Below, in pieces: positions 55,241-64,000 of a stretch of DNA of 64,000 bases; the stretch's first letter is position 1; every line of letters begins with the position of its first letter. The notes beneath the pieces are model-generated. The model made no database searches. It saw nothing but the letters and a program-made list of their open reading frames with translations, and was not told where the DNA came from. This DNA comes from Blastobasis lacticolella (taxonomy: Eukaryota > Arthropoda > Insecta > Lepidoptera > Blastobasidae). The stretch spans positions 3,050,501 to 3,114,500 of the forward strand of contig LR990050.1 in assembly GCA_905147135.1 (NCBI GenBank), written 5' to 3'. Made by a program: the position numbers and the translations under genes.

Positions 55241-56416
55241 AGATGTACCCAGCGCTTCGGAAACCGATACTGAGTGCCTGTATAGATCAGTCGTCTGCAG
55301 AAGGTTAAGCAATTGGCGGTATGGAAGTCGACATCCGGTACCATCCTCGCATAGTTAACCAGCTAGGTGTGATCTATTGACAAAGCTAGATTACACACCT
55401 CTTTTCCAGCATAATTAGTCACCTGGTATGGGAAAAGCCGCTCTTTGTGGTGGGCATTGAAATCCCCAGCTCCCCCTCGCTTCACCCGCCACTTCAATGA
55501 GATGGACACATAAACGAGTCATCTCCGCTCGTATCCCGCTGTGCGAGCGATAAACGCAGCCATACAAGCTTTGCACTTGACTTATATTCACCAGTAGCCA
55601 CAAAATGGACAAACCAGACCCCTCAAAGCACCTAAGATGCCAAATGCAGGTGTCGTCGCTAGAGTACCTATACAGACTCCGGCACGAGGTAAGAACCTGT
55701 ACGCCACGTCAGCCGGACATCTAATCAATCGACAAAATGCATTTTGGACAGATGCCGAACCCATTCGTTGGCGTTCAAACAAAGCAAAAAAAACACAAAA
55801 ATTTTGTGGATTTTTTTAGATTTACTGCTAAATTTTATGTCATTAAGTTATAGAACATAATTTCGTGGTTAATTGGATATATTTACTAAGAATATAAACC
55901 AAAATACAATCACTAAACACTCAAACGAATGAAAGAATGGTAAGAGAATCTTAGCATAGGTAACGAACCCCAGTAACTGTGAAGAATTGGACCCTTCGAT
56001 GCGCTTCGACTCTGCGCTAGCATTAATTAAAAGATACTTAAGTTATTGTCATTTTGCCTAATTGAATTATCAGGCGTAAGTAAAGAAAGCTTTCTTAGAA
56101 CAAACTACATTATAAAAAAAACACCCAATGTCATAAATTATTACCTGAAATTGGGTAAAATGTGCACTGGCAATATTAATATGACATTGCAGCTGTCACT
56201 AATTGTGGCAGCACGACCAATAAACATTGAGGTTTGGTGCTTGTGGCAACCTTTCTGAGTTGTTACACAACACTTACAAAACCTACCATTTTTATAATGT
56301 AGAGAAGTTCATCACGATTTTGCTAGCGCGGTATTATTTGTAGAAGAGCGTGAGTACCGACTATGACCCATTTGTAGGCGTTCTCCTCTGCCTAGGTATA
56401 GCTAAGGTGCCGGCTC
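55241..56416. other. No gene seen
   Basis: A minus frame at 55782-55588 and overlapping plus frame at 55637 are unassigned. No repeat copies elsewhere in the window. Confidence 0.35.
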
Positions 56417-56888
56417 CACTGCGCGCTGTCTAACGGTCAGAGTTTCGCGTTTTGCGTTCCACATACGTATTTTCGCACACTGCGGTCTGCGAGTGGTCAG
56501 AGTGTAGCAAAATCAAAATCAAAATATATTTATTGAGAAGGACATTAAATATCTCTTTCAATCGTCAAAAAGGAAGGTGTAGGAAAGTAGGCGCACAGTG
56601 ACACGTTGGCTAACCCTAGGTTGGATGATTTGAGAGACGATGATTATAGTCATCGTCGTTCAAATAATTAAGGAAACGTTTGTCTCGCACTGTAATATTA
56701 TCTACTTACAAACTTTTCAATGTCGTCGGACGACCAGCTTACAGCTTTGTAAAAAATTACAGAACGCGCTTTCACTTTGACCGTCGCGGTCTGACCGCTG
56801 TCGTGTGTGTAAACCAAGCCACCGCACAGATTTCAGAGAACGCGAAACGCAGAACACGGAACTCTGACCACTAATCGCTCGCAGTAGG
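56417..56888. mobile_element. Probable MITE, diverged ends
   Basis: CTGCGCGCTGTCTAACGGTC, AGAGTTTCGCGTTTTGCGTT on the left and AACGCGAAACGCAGAACACG, GAACTCTGACCACTAATCGC on the right are loosely inverse. The interior 56510-56590 carries ATCAAAATATATTTATTGAG, a LINE 3' tail on the minus strand. Confidence 0.5.
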
Positions 56889-57289
56889 GCCGTCGACTAA
56901 ACAATTATCTTATGCAGAACGAAAAACAAGTAAGTTCCCAAACGATTTTTAACATTTTCCACTATAGTTTTACAATTAATTTATAAAAAGCGGTTTGCCT
57001 ATCTAACATAACGTTTGTAAATAAAGTTAAATAAAAGTTTAACAAACGACTCACCGACATTGTAAAATTTTTCAATATTCACATCATCATCATCATTATC
57101 ATCTCGAAAATAAATCCCGAAATACGAGGGCCCGGGGTCTGTCTTCCTATACTTTCTAGTCTACTTCCGGATCAATGCACTTTTATTGTTTACTTTTTGT
57201 GTATATTTCATTTAAAGATAGTTTTATTCCGGTGATTACCTCTTGACTTCTTTCTTGAAATGGGCGTTAGTTTTTATATCCTGTGAAGC
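56889..57289. other. No gene seen
   Basis: AT-rich; a TACGAGGGCCCGGGGTCTG scrap near 57125 resembles the second SINE family. Confidence 0.35.
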
Positions 57290-57655
57290 TTTTAGACAAT
57301 GACTATTTAAGAGAGGTAGGGCATAGCGGGGTATCCCGTTCGAATTGGAGCCGCCCGACTGGGGAAGTACCTCCACCTTACAGAATACCGCAGCTAAACA
57401 ATACAATTTTAAATAGTTTTGTGTTTCTGCCGGTGAGTAAGGTTTCCAGAGCTCCATGGGGCGGGAATTTGGGGAACCGTGGCTTTGGCAGTGGAGGGAT
57501 ATTTGCCTTTTTGCTGCCAGAGTAACGTGTTATAGAGGTGGACAGCGCATTGGCGATACTCTCGGTGTTGCTAATGTCTATAGGCAGTGGTGACCACTTT
57601 CCATCAGGTGGACCGCTTTCCTGTTTGCCTATCGTACGACATAAAAAAAAATTCA
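57290..57655 (+). repeat. LINE 3' end (family C), longest copy
   Basis: GTATCCCGTTCGAATTGGAG, GACTGGGGAAGTACCTCCAC, then TTTCTGCCGGTGAGTAAGGT, GGAACCGTGGCTTTGGCAG, GCGCATTGGCGATACTCTCG and TTTCCATCAGGTGGACCGC with an A-rich tail. Extends the family about 130 bases further 5' than the copy at 21475. Confidence 0.7.
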
Positions 57656-58139
57656 TGTCAATAAAATAAAATAAAATGTTTGAAACGACGCCCATTCTCT
57701 AAACAATTACTCAGTGGGCTAGTTTAATATTAAGTAAGAGGCAAATATTACTGATTCTATAGCAAGCTTAAAAAGATACACTTTGAGCACAGTTTTGCGA
57801 TCTGCTATGATGCTGATTATTGGTTTTTGTAAATAATCTTTTATTTTTTTATTTTAACATGATCGTTCACTGAAAATAACAGACAGTTCGTACGACCGTT
57901 AATGTACGTCACCAGCCAGAAATACTTCTGCAAGGGAATATGTAGGTCCTATCAGCAAGTAAAGCTTCGCACTCATCAGTGGATCCGTCGTCTATAGGTA
58001 CTTCTATTTTGAGCAACCGAGCCCAGCGGATGGCATGGACAAACCCAAAGAACTTTGCTCCGGACACCGTCTCTAAACGCTCCTCGTCCCCAACCTAAAG
58101 CTGAGATACCAGTGCGTACGTAGATGGAAAGGAACAGAA
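57656..58139. other. No gene seen
   Basis: AT-rich left part; 57900-58130 unassigned. Confidence 0.3.
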
Positions 58140-59035
58140 TAGAATACATTTATTTACACAAAATAACACCACAAACACATAACATAATGGCTTATAGGCT
58201 TAGAAGTACCTATAGGGTTGTCGTAGTCAAGATAGGAGCGAAAAATTCGGAGTCGACAATAATACAAGCATCGAGTTAGTATTTAGGGAGATCTATAGTA
58301 TACTTCGGGTGTAATATCATTAACTTTATTATGGTTAGCTAAGTAGGTATACATATACGAAAACATATCTTAAACCTTACACAACACCACTAAACCTCAT
58401 TTTATATATAGGTATATAGAATTGTCCTTTTACTTGTCCTTCGGTCCTGACAGTCCATCCGATGGAAGCGGCCACCGTTGTGCAGGACAATTGCAAGTCT
58501 GCAAGCTAAAGAAAGTGGATGTGTTTAAGGTACTTATAGACATACCATTTGAAGAACTCCATGTTATAATGCAAAAAAAAGACTTCACTTTAGTAGGGCA
58601 CTCATTCCATATCTTGCACATGCGCGGTAAAAAAGCTGGCGATATCCGTAGGACCGTTAGTTGGATGCCAGGCATCATCTGGTGAGAATGTAATCAATCC
58701 CATCGTTGGCTGGTGCAATGGCGGAAAAATGAAGGTGGCACCAAGTTAAACAATTCTTCGGCACATTTCCCGTTATAAAGACGGTAGAGAATACACAGAT
58801 AGCTAACGTCTCTCCGGAAGCTTAACAGATCCAAACCGTCTTTAAGAAGGGGATCATTGACAATACGAATAGTCCTGCATTGGATGGAATCAAGTGGAAG
58901 GAATTGGTATATTAGGATGCACCAGCCCATAGGTGAGAGCAGTACTCCATGTGGGGACGAACCTGTGCGTTGTATAGCAAAAGTCGATGCCCCGGTGTGA
59001 AGCGCTGTTTGGCAAGTAAGTAAGTACTTTCTTGC
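58140..59035 (-). mobile_element. Jockey-like LINE, C-terminal remnant with 3' UTR
   Basis: Minus strand reads LYNAQVRPHMEYCSHLW near 58930, CRTIRIVNDPLLKDGLDLLS, FRRDVSYLCILYRLYNGKCA, EELFNLVP and, after frameshifts, SPAFLPRMCKIWNECPTKV (58600) to CNCPAQRW. The 3' UTR runs left to TGTAAATAAATGTATTC at 58150. Related to the remnant at 19972. Confidence 0.75.
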
Positions 59036-59309
59036 AACAATAGCCTATGAGCCAGTTTATCTTTTTCGGAAATACAATAGTTTGGCTTTATAAAAAATAA
59101 TAATTGATAAAATGCAGCTCACTAAAAATAATTATGTCAAATGTCCATGTTGTGCCTACTCCAGTGACAGTTGGACACACCACTTGAAGTTTTATTTTAT
59201 TTATTTTTATTTATTAGTCCATTTCACAGTTTTACAGCCTTCAAGTTGTTGACAAACATACATACCTAGAACCAATAGTCCAGCTAGGTAGGTCCAATTC
59301 CGAGAAAGA

Positions 59310-59690
59310 GGTCAATCAACGAATCCGACAATCGACGGTTATCACTGTCACCCAAAGGGCAATGGAAAGGACTATGCTCGGAGTCTCGATGCGCGATAAA
59401 ATCTGAAATGAGGAGATTCGCAAGCCAAGGTCACCGACATAGCATTTATTGGCAGGCAAAAGTGGCAGTGGGCAGGGCACATAGCTTGAAAAACAAATGG
59501 TCGATCGGGCAGTAAAGTTCTCGAGTGGCGGCCACGTACTGGAAAACGCAGCGTGGGTAGGCCTCACACAAGGTGGATCGACGACCTGGTAAAGATCGCA
59601 GGTACCAGCTGAATGCAGAAGGCACAGGACTGGCCTGTGGAGATCTCTGAGGGAGGTCTATATAAGCAGTGGGCGCCCTGATGCCGTATT
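59310..59690 (+). mobile_element. RTE LINE 3' end, degraded
   Basis: Plus strand reads VTQRAMERTMLGVSMRDK, then stops and shifts through SGSGQGT and VKFSSGG blocks to the 3' end GGTCTATATAAGCAGTGGGC. Same family as 1036-1440 but older. Its tail is split by the MITE at 59683. Confidence 0.75.
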
Positions 59691-59917
59691 CACAATGATT
59701 CGAAACCGTTTCGAAATTCGTGGGCGGCGAATCCGTGTCGATCGAGTCGAAAACTGTTATTCAGAATCCTGATAGATACTACCGAAACTCTACTCTCTGT
59801 AACATATGAAAATTTCATCAAAATTATCTGAAACCACATTTTCCTAAGAACTTTTGCGGGGTCCTTGTGTGTCGATTCCGTATCCGAATCAGATTTCCGA
59901 GCCATTGTGAATACGGC
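59683..59917. mobile_element. MITE with GCCGTATTCACAATG ends
   Basis: GCCGTATTCACAATG and CATTGTGAATACGGC are exact inverses 235 bp apart. It splits the RTE tail: GGGCGCCCTGAT lies left and CTGATATGATGATT right. CTGA on both sides may be the target duplication. The 71-codon minus frame inside is not a gene. Confidence 0.8.
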
Positions 59918-60839
59918 TACTGATATGATGATTAATTAATTAAACGCCAAATATTAAAATACGGACGTAACGTGGTCACTCAAACAAAAATTAAAAATCA
60001 AATAAACAAATCAAAATTATAAATTGCAGTTTTTTAATTGGCATTACAACTTAATAATGTAATCTTTTTGAATAATAATTTATATGCTGTAAAACTGTGA
60101 AATAAATAAATAAATACCGTCACGGGGCCCTGAACTGTTCAACCAGTCTCTGGGTTCCAAGCGGAATACATTGGTAAATCTCGCTTCGCCAAAATTATTA
60201 GGATATACCCTTAACGAGCGCCGAGCTCGTTGTAGTGCTGTACGGTCACCATCTAGGGCCCGGGCATTGAGAGCATTGCTTAACCTGAACTAGAATAAAA
60301 GATTTTAATCGAGGTTCATTATTGGCACTATCTACTTTAACGTTATATTTTACTTCAAATTTAAATTTAGTTACAGACAAAATATTTACAATTAATAAAT
60401 ACTTATAATAAATAAAAACTAAACAATTAGGTTGCTCAAATTAATTAAGTAAACAGTATTTAACTCAAATTAGTGCTTTTAGTCGCTGTGTCACTTAGTA
60501 AATCTTGGCCCATTTTAAGTTTGTAATCCAAAACCGAAATTTCCCTTATCCCACAAGGATAAATACCTACTTACTATTGCATCATGACAAGATACAAAGA
60601 CTTCCATTGGTTCTTGTCGCCATCCCCCTAACTTAACTACCAAATCCATTAATTATTAAACGATGGTCACACTAAAGTAAAAACATTAACGTACTTTTAA
60701 AATTTTAATTAATATTTTATGTATTAGTACAAGAAATTACTACCTAGTAATAATTAATTTTATATTTATCATTAAATTACAAAATATTTATCTTCTAGTG
60801 TACTCTTATCTGAATAAAAAAATAAAAAGTATATGTATT
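59918..60839. other. No gene seen
   Basis: 60120-60290 (GAACTGTTCAACCAGTCTCT, ATCTCGCTTCGCCAAAATTA, CGGTCACCATCTAGGGCC) is the intact form of the repeat split by the SINE at 27021. The rest is AT-rich. Confidence 0.4.
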
Positions 60840-61110
60840 TTGAAACTGAACATGCGCAGAAGGAAACTGCTGGCCAGCGATCCACATCAATGTTGAACGT
60901 CACGACTCTACCAAATGTTTAGCTCAGGATTGGTTGCGCATTTCGGAAGTGACGTACGAAAGCCAATCAGAACTTGGGTCATATCGAGCACTGCCTTGAA
61001 CATCAATCGTCATATGACCCATTCTATCGACTCTGCAAAGCTTGGGCCATATTTGTCTGTGCAAAAGTAGTTCCGTGGAGTGAGTGTGTGCAGATAGTCA
61101 TCACAGTTTT
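60840..61110 (+). promoter_or_regulatory. Vha16-1 promoter region
   Basis: Immediately upstream of the V-ATPase gene: an NRF1-like half site (CATGCGCAGAAG, 60851), CGGAAGTGACGTACG (60945, ETS/CRE-like), a CCAAT box (AGCCAATCAG, 60961), GGGTCATATCG (60976) and the palindrome GTCATATGAC (61009-61018). No TATA box. An Inr-like GTCATCACAGT lies near 61097. Motif identities are read by eye. Confidence 0.5.
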
Positions 61111-61143
61111 TGGGACCTGTAAATACTCCCACACATCTTCAAA

Positions 61144-61231
61144 ATGTCAGCAGCAGCATCTACTGAGGGAGCTCCCATCTATGGACCCTTCTTCGGAGTT
61201 ATGGGGGCGGCTTCGGCTATCATCTTTAGCG
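61144..61231 (+). CDS. Vha16-1: Vha16-1 exon 1
   Basis: 29 codons plus one base ([18 protein letters not shown] ... IIFS), donor AGCG|GTATGG. Ala30 is completed by exon 2. Confidence 0.95.
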
Positions 61232-63940
61232 GTATGGATTCTTTTCATAAAAATGTAATGGCTGTCCTGTACCATTATCGATCCCCTGAAAGAGGCTTCT
61301 GTGACCTTTTTAGATGCCTAGATAGAAGGGAAAGCCATTCCATTTACTTTATTAGACTAAAGTTTCCTATTTATTGTGAAAATATGGTACTGGACATGTT
61401 ATTTTCGGAGTCCTAATTATAGGCCAGCCGCGCCTTGTAATTTAGTTTCAGTTATCCCTACTAAAATTCAGAAATGCCTAGATGTCATGGTCCCATTTTG
61501 TAATGTCATGTCAAAATAATGTAATTTTGTAGAATTTTCATTGTTCAGCTTGGTAAATGGACTTTCCAAAATATGAATCACTGGTCATGTGACTTATCAG
61601 TTTAATGTTGGTAGCACTGCACTATAGGTAATGTGTACTTGCTATAAATCTGCCAATTCAAAGAATCTGCTAATAACTTCTAGCATTCAGTAATCACAAT
61701 AATGTCCTCTAATGTATGTGTTTTTCCTGTACAGTAATTCATTACAGTCTTGTTTTACATCATAGTCATGTTTTACAGGTTTCTATTGTTTGAAGCATGA
61801 GAATCTGCTTTGACATTAGCTGACTGTAGCAAGAGCTGCTTATTAGACTTGAGAAACATGTTTTGGTCCTAAAAAGGCAAAACTGTCCCTCTAATAACAC
61901 AGTAAATGACCATACAGGAATTGGCCTAGTGAAGACAGTAAACAGTAATTCTTTTACACATTAGTATTAGCAGTATCATTTAATGTAAAGGTATATTAAT
62001 CCTTGTTAGAAAGAAAATGGGAAAAAATAACCTTAAGGTTTTCCTCAAAATCAGTGGTAAAAACAATCACATGACAGATCAGTCATCATGTGACCTAGTC
62101 AGCTGTTTGTCCACACCTTATAACCTGACATTGACTCAAGTTTTGAATTATTGTCTTCAATTAAACAATTCCATTTGTTTAATTTCATGCATATTATTAT
62201 ATTAATTCCTAAATTTTTTATGCCTTAATTTACTATGAACATAAAGTCACATGCTCTGTCATATGACCTAATGAAATAATTTTGTAATCATCTTCCTGTT
62301 GAAACATGTGTTTGCATTACAAATCTAGCAGACTATACTTTCATTTCATTGTATTGTACCTAATGCAACAGGAAATTTACAGAATCAGTAAGGTACTGAT
62401 TGATGCTAATATAACATTCTAATAAGAAGTTTGTATCACCAAGTCTCATATCTAATGATAATGATTGTTATTTTGTATGGAATTACAGCCCTGGGAGCCG
62501 CATATGGTACCGCCAAGTCGGGTACTGGTATCGCTGCCATGTCGGTGATGAGGCCAGAACTCATCATGAAGTCCATCATTCCCGTTGTCATGGCGGGTAT
62601 CATCGCCATCTACGGGTTGGTGGTGGCCGTACTTATTGCTGGGTCCCTCGAGGCACCCCCGGCGTACACCCTCTTCAAGTAAGTTGAATTCTCTTGTTTA
62701 CAGAAGAAAGAAATTGAGGTTTTTATCAACTGTATGGGGATAAATCGAACAACTTCTAAGGATATATCTGTGCCTTTATTGAAATATATATTCATCAATG
62801 GATGGCTTAGCCGTTAGCCGTAATACTCATGCTTGGCAGGCAAGTTCGAGATAACAGTGTATAAACCTACACTACAGAAAATACTTCTAACAAGTTAGCT
62901 GCCTTTTTGATACCCAGTTCAAGGGTTTGATGCAGTTCTTATCTGACAGACACCACATGGTCAATACTCTATAACATAGAATTTACTGGAAACTAATTGG
63001 AATCTAAGACTTTCTAAATCACTTCTGAAGTATTACTTCAAAACATGAACCCATTGTTTTCAATAATAAGCTGTTAAATTTGAATGAATGATACGAGGAA
63101 AAAATAGTTACAATAGGCATTGAATGCCATGGAGTCACACATCATTTGTTAGTTAATTTCCTGCTGTAAAATCTGGGAAATACAACTCTGTCATTCATAG
63201 GCAATGTATGACATTCAAAGTTGAATGAGTTTTTATAGTGTAGGTAGAGGTCTACATTGCAGTATTTCTAAGCTATTTAAATCCTTTGACATTTATCAAG
63301 AAATACATATTATAATTTTGTATTCCTATTTGTGTCTTTGAGTACATGATGTGATCACGCAAGTGATAAGTCTTGACATCAATCAAGCTGATAAGAGATA
63401 GCATTGTAGTACTTATAGTCAGATTGATACTTACATTTATGTAGAATCAAAATAGTATTATTAATTACACTCTTAGTGAAATAGAATAATAAATATGATC
63501 TGATTTATTCTAATTAGAAAATACTGAAGTTGAATATTAGTCAAAGTAGTTTGTATTTAGTACACCCCCTTTTTACATCTTTTATTGGTTCTCAAAAAGA
63601 TATGTTGCTGGTTCAATCATCGCAAACGAGAGTGCTAACTGTCGCCCATATGCATTTCCAGCCAATGCATACATTTAGATTTTGTTATGTATTGTAGGCA
63701 CGTTGCAATAAATATTTTATCTGCAATTTCAGAGGGTTCATCCACCTGGGCGCCGGTCTGGCGGTAGGTTTCTCCGGTCTGGCGGCCGGGTTCGCCATCG
63801 GCATCGTCGGCGACGCCGGTGTCCGCGGTACTGCACAGCAACCCAGGTTATTCGTCGGCATGATCCTCATCCTCATTTTCGCCGAGGTGTTGGGTCTATA
63901 CGGTCTCATCGTGGCCATCTACCTGTACACGAAACAGTAA
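61144..63940 (+). CDS. Vha16-1: V-ATPase 16-kDa proteolipid subunit c (three exons)
   Basis: Exons 61144-61231, 62489-62678 and 63733-63940 join with GT/AG introns (phases 1 and 2) into 161 residues, the usual length. The product forms the membrane c-ring of the Vo sector and carries protons across lysosomal, Golgi and apical plasma membranes. The conserved N-terminus [17 protein letters not shown], the first helix pair to [13 protein letters not shown], the [20 protein letters not shown] and [17 protein letters not shown] blocks, and the proton-carrying glutamate E144 in [11 protein letters not shown] are all present. The start context CAAAATG suits insects. The protein is nearly identical to fly Vha16-1 after the first ten residues. 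Intron 1 has M-box-like motifs. Confidence 0.97.
61584..61593 (+). promoter_or_regulatory. M-box-like site GTCATGTGAC (intron 1)
   Basis: Matches the GTCAYGTGAC core bound by MiT-family factors (Mitf/TFEB). First of several similar motifs in the intron. Confidence 0.4.
62067..62095 (+). promoter_or_regulatory. Pair of M-box-like sites (intron 1)
   Basis: TCACATGAC at 62067-62075 and TCATGTGACC at 62086-62095, inverse to each other and about two helical turns apart. Confidence 0.45.
62246..62268 (+). promoter_or_regulatory. M-box-like site and GTCATATGAC palindrome (intron 1)
   Basis: GTCACATG at 62246-62253 and GTCATATGACC at 62258-62268. The latter repeats exactly the palindrome in the promoter at 61009. 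Confidence 0.4.
62489..62678 (+). CDS. Vha16-1: Vha16-1 exon 2
   Basis: Acceptor AATTACAG|CC, reads [36 protein letters not shown] and [19 protein letters not shown], donor TTCAA|GTAAGT, leaving Lys93 split. Confidence 0.96.
62815..62960 (-). repeat. Degraded family B fragment in Vha16-1 intron 2
   Basis: AATACTCATGCTTGGCAGGC, GAGATAACAGTGTATAAACC and TCTGACAGACACCACATGG follow the order of the GATGAT-tailed element at 2690, with many changes. Confidence 0.45.
63733..63940 (+). CDS. Vha16-1: Vha16-1 exon 3
   Basis: Acceptor TTTCAG|A completes Lys93; encodes residues 94-161 including E144, ends TACACGAAACAGTAA. GC-rich third positions contrast with the AT-rich introns. 3' UTR begins at 63941 and runs off the window. 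Confidence 0.97.
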
Positions 63941-64000
63941 ATCTGCCGCTCACTCCCGTCGCCGTGCTCCGCGCTCCCACGCCCCGGATCCAGTAGGTCG

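Noticed and set aside
55588..55819. Overlapping frames on both strands
   Set aside because: Neither resembles a known protein; overlap on both strands suggests composition effects.

Overview
The window looks like a chromosomal stretch from a moth or butterfly (Lepidoptera). It is AT-rich and intron-containing, and it is crowded with RTE-, Jockey/CR1- and tRNA-derived retroelements and palindromic MITEs of the kinds common in lepidopteran genomes. The encoded V-ATPase proteolipid is close to other insect copies. No bacterial operon, CRISPR array or phage is present. The species cannot be fixed from the sequence.

Only two host genes are clear, both in the right quarter. TMEM129, an ER-membrane RING E3 ubiquitin ligase, lies on the minus strand at 53883-47718. 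It has five exons whose joins keep the frame and give a 360-residue protein. The V-ATPase proteolipid subunit c (Vha16-1) lies on the plus strand at 61144-63940. It has three exons giving 161 residues with the essential glutamate. Its promoter and first intron carry repeated GTCATRTGAC-type motifs that resemble Mitf/TFEB M-box (CLEAR-like) sites.

The most striking object is a nested mobile-element complex at about 37.6-42.7 kb. An old LINE relic was hit by a Mutator-like element (MULE) at 37665-42543, flanked by a perfect 8-bp target duplication (ATCTGGAT). The MULE carries 544-bp terminal inverted repeats that are about 98.5% identical, and its right repeat contains the last 35 codons and stop of its own FLYWCH/MULE transposase. 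The transposase was then broken by two later insertions: an RTE fragment in its intron and a 5'-truncated Jockey/CR1-like LINE in its catalytic domain.

From 1 to 37 kb there is no confident host gene. This stretch holds LINE 3' ends (1.0-1.4, 18.1-18.4, 20.0, 26.2-26.8 and 32.3-32.8 kb), at least twelve copies of one tRNA-derived SINE across the whole window, a SINE-like element with a GATGAT tail, several MITEs and unassigned AT-rich DNA. A GC-richer block at 16.61-16.85 kb (minus), with a consensus splice donor, may be an orphan promoter and 5' exon. A 54-codon open stretch at 12.14-12.30 kb (minus), also ending in a good donor, may be an exon of the same or another gene. Both are speculative.
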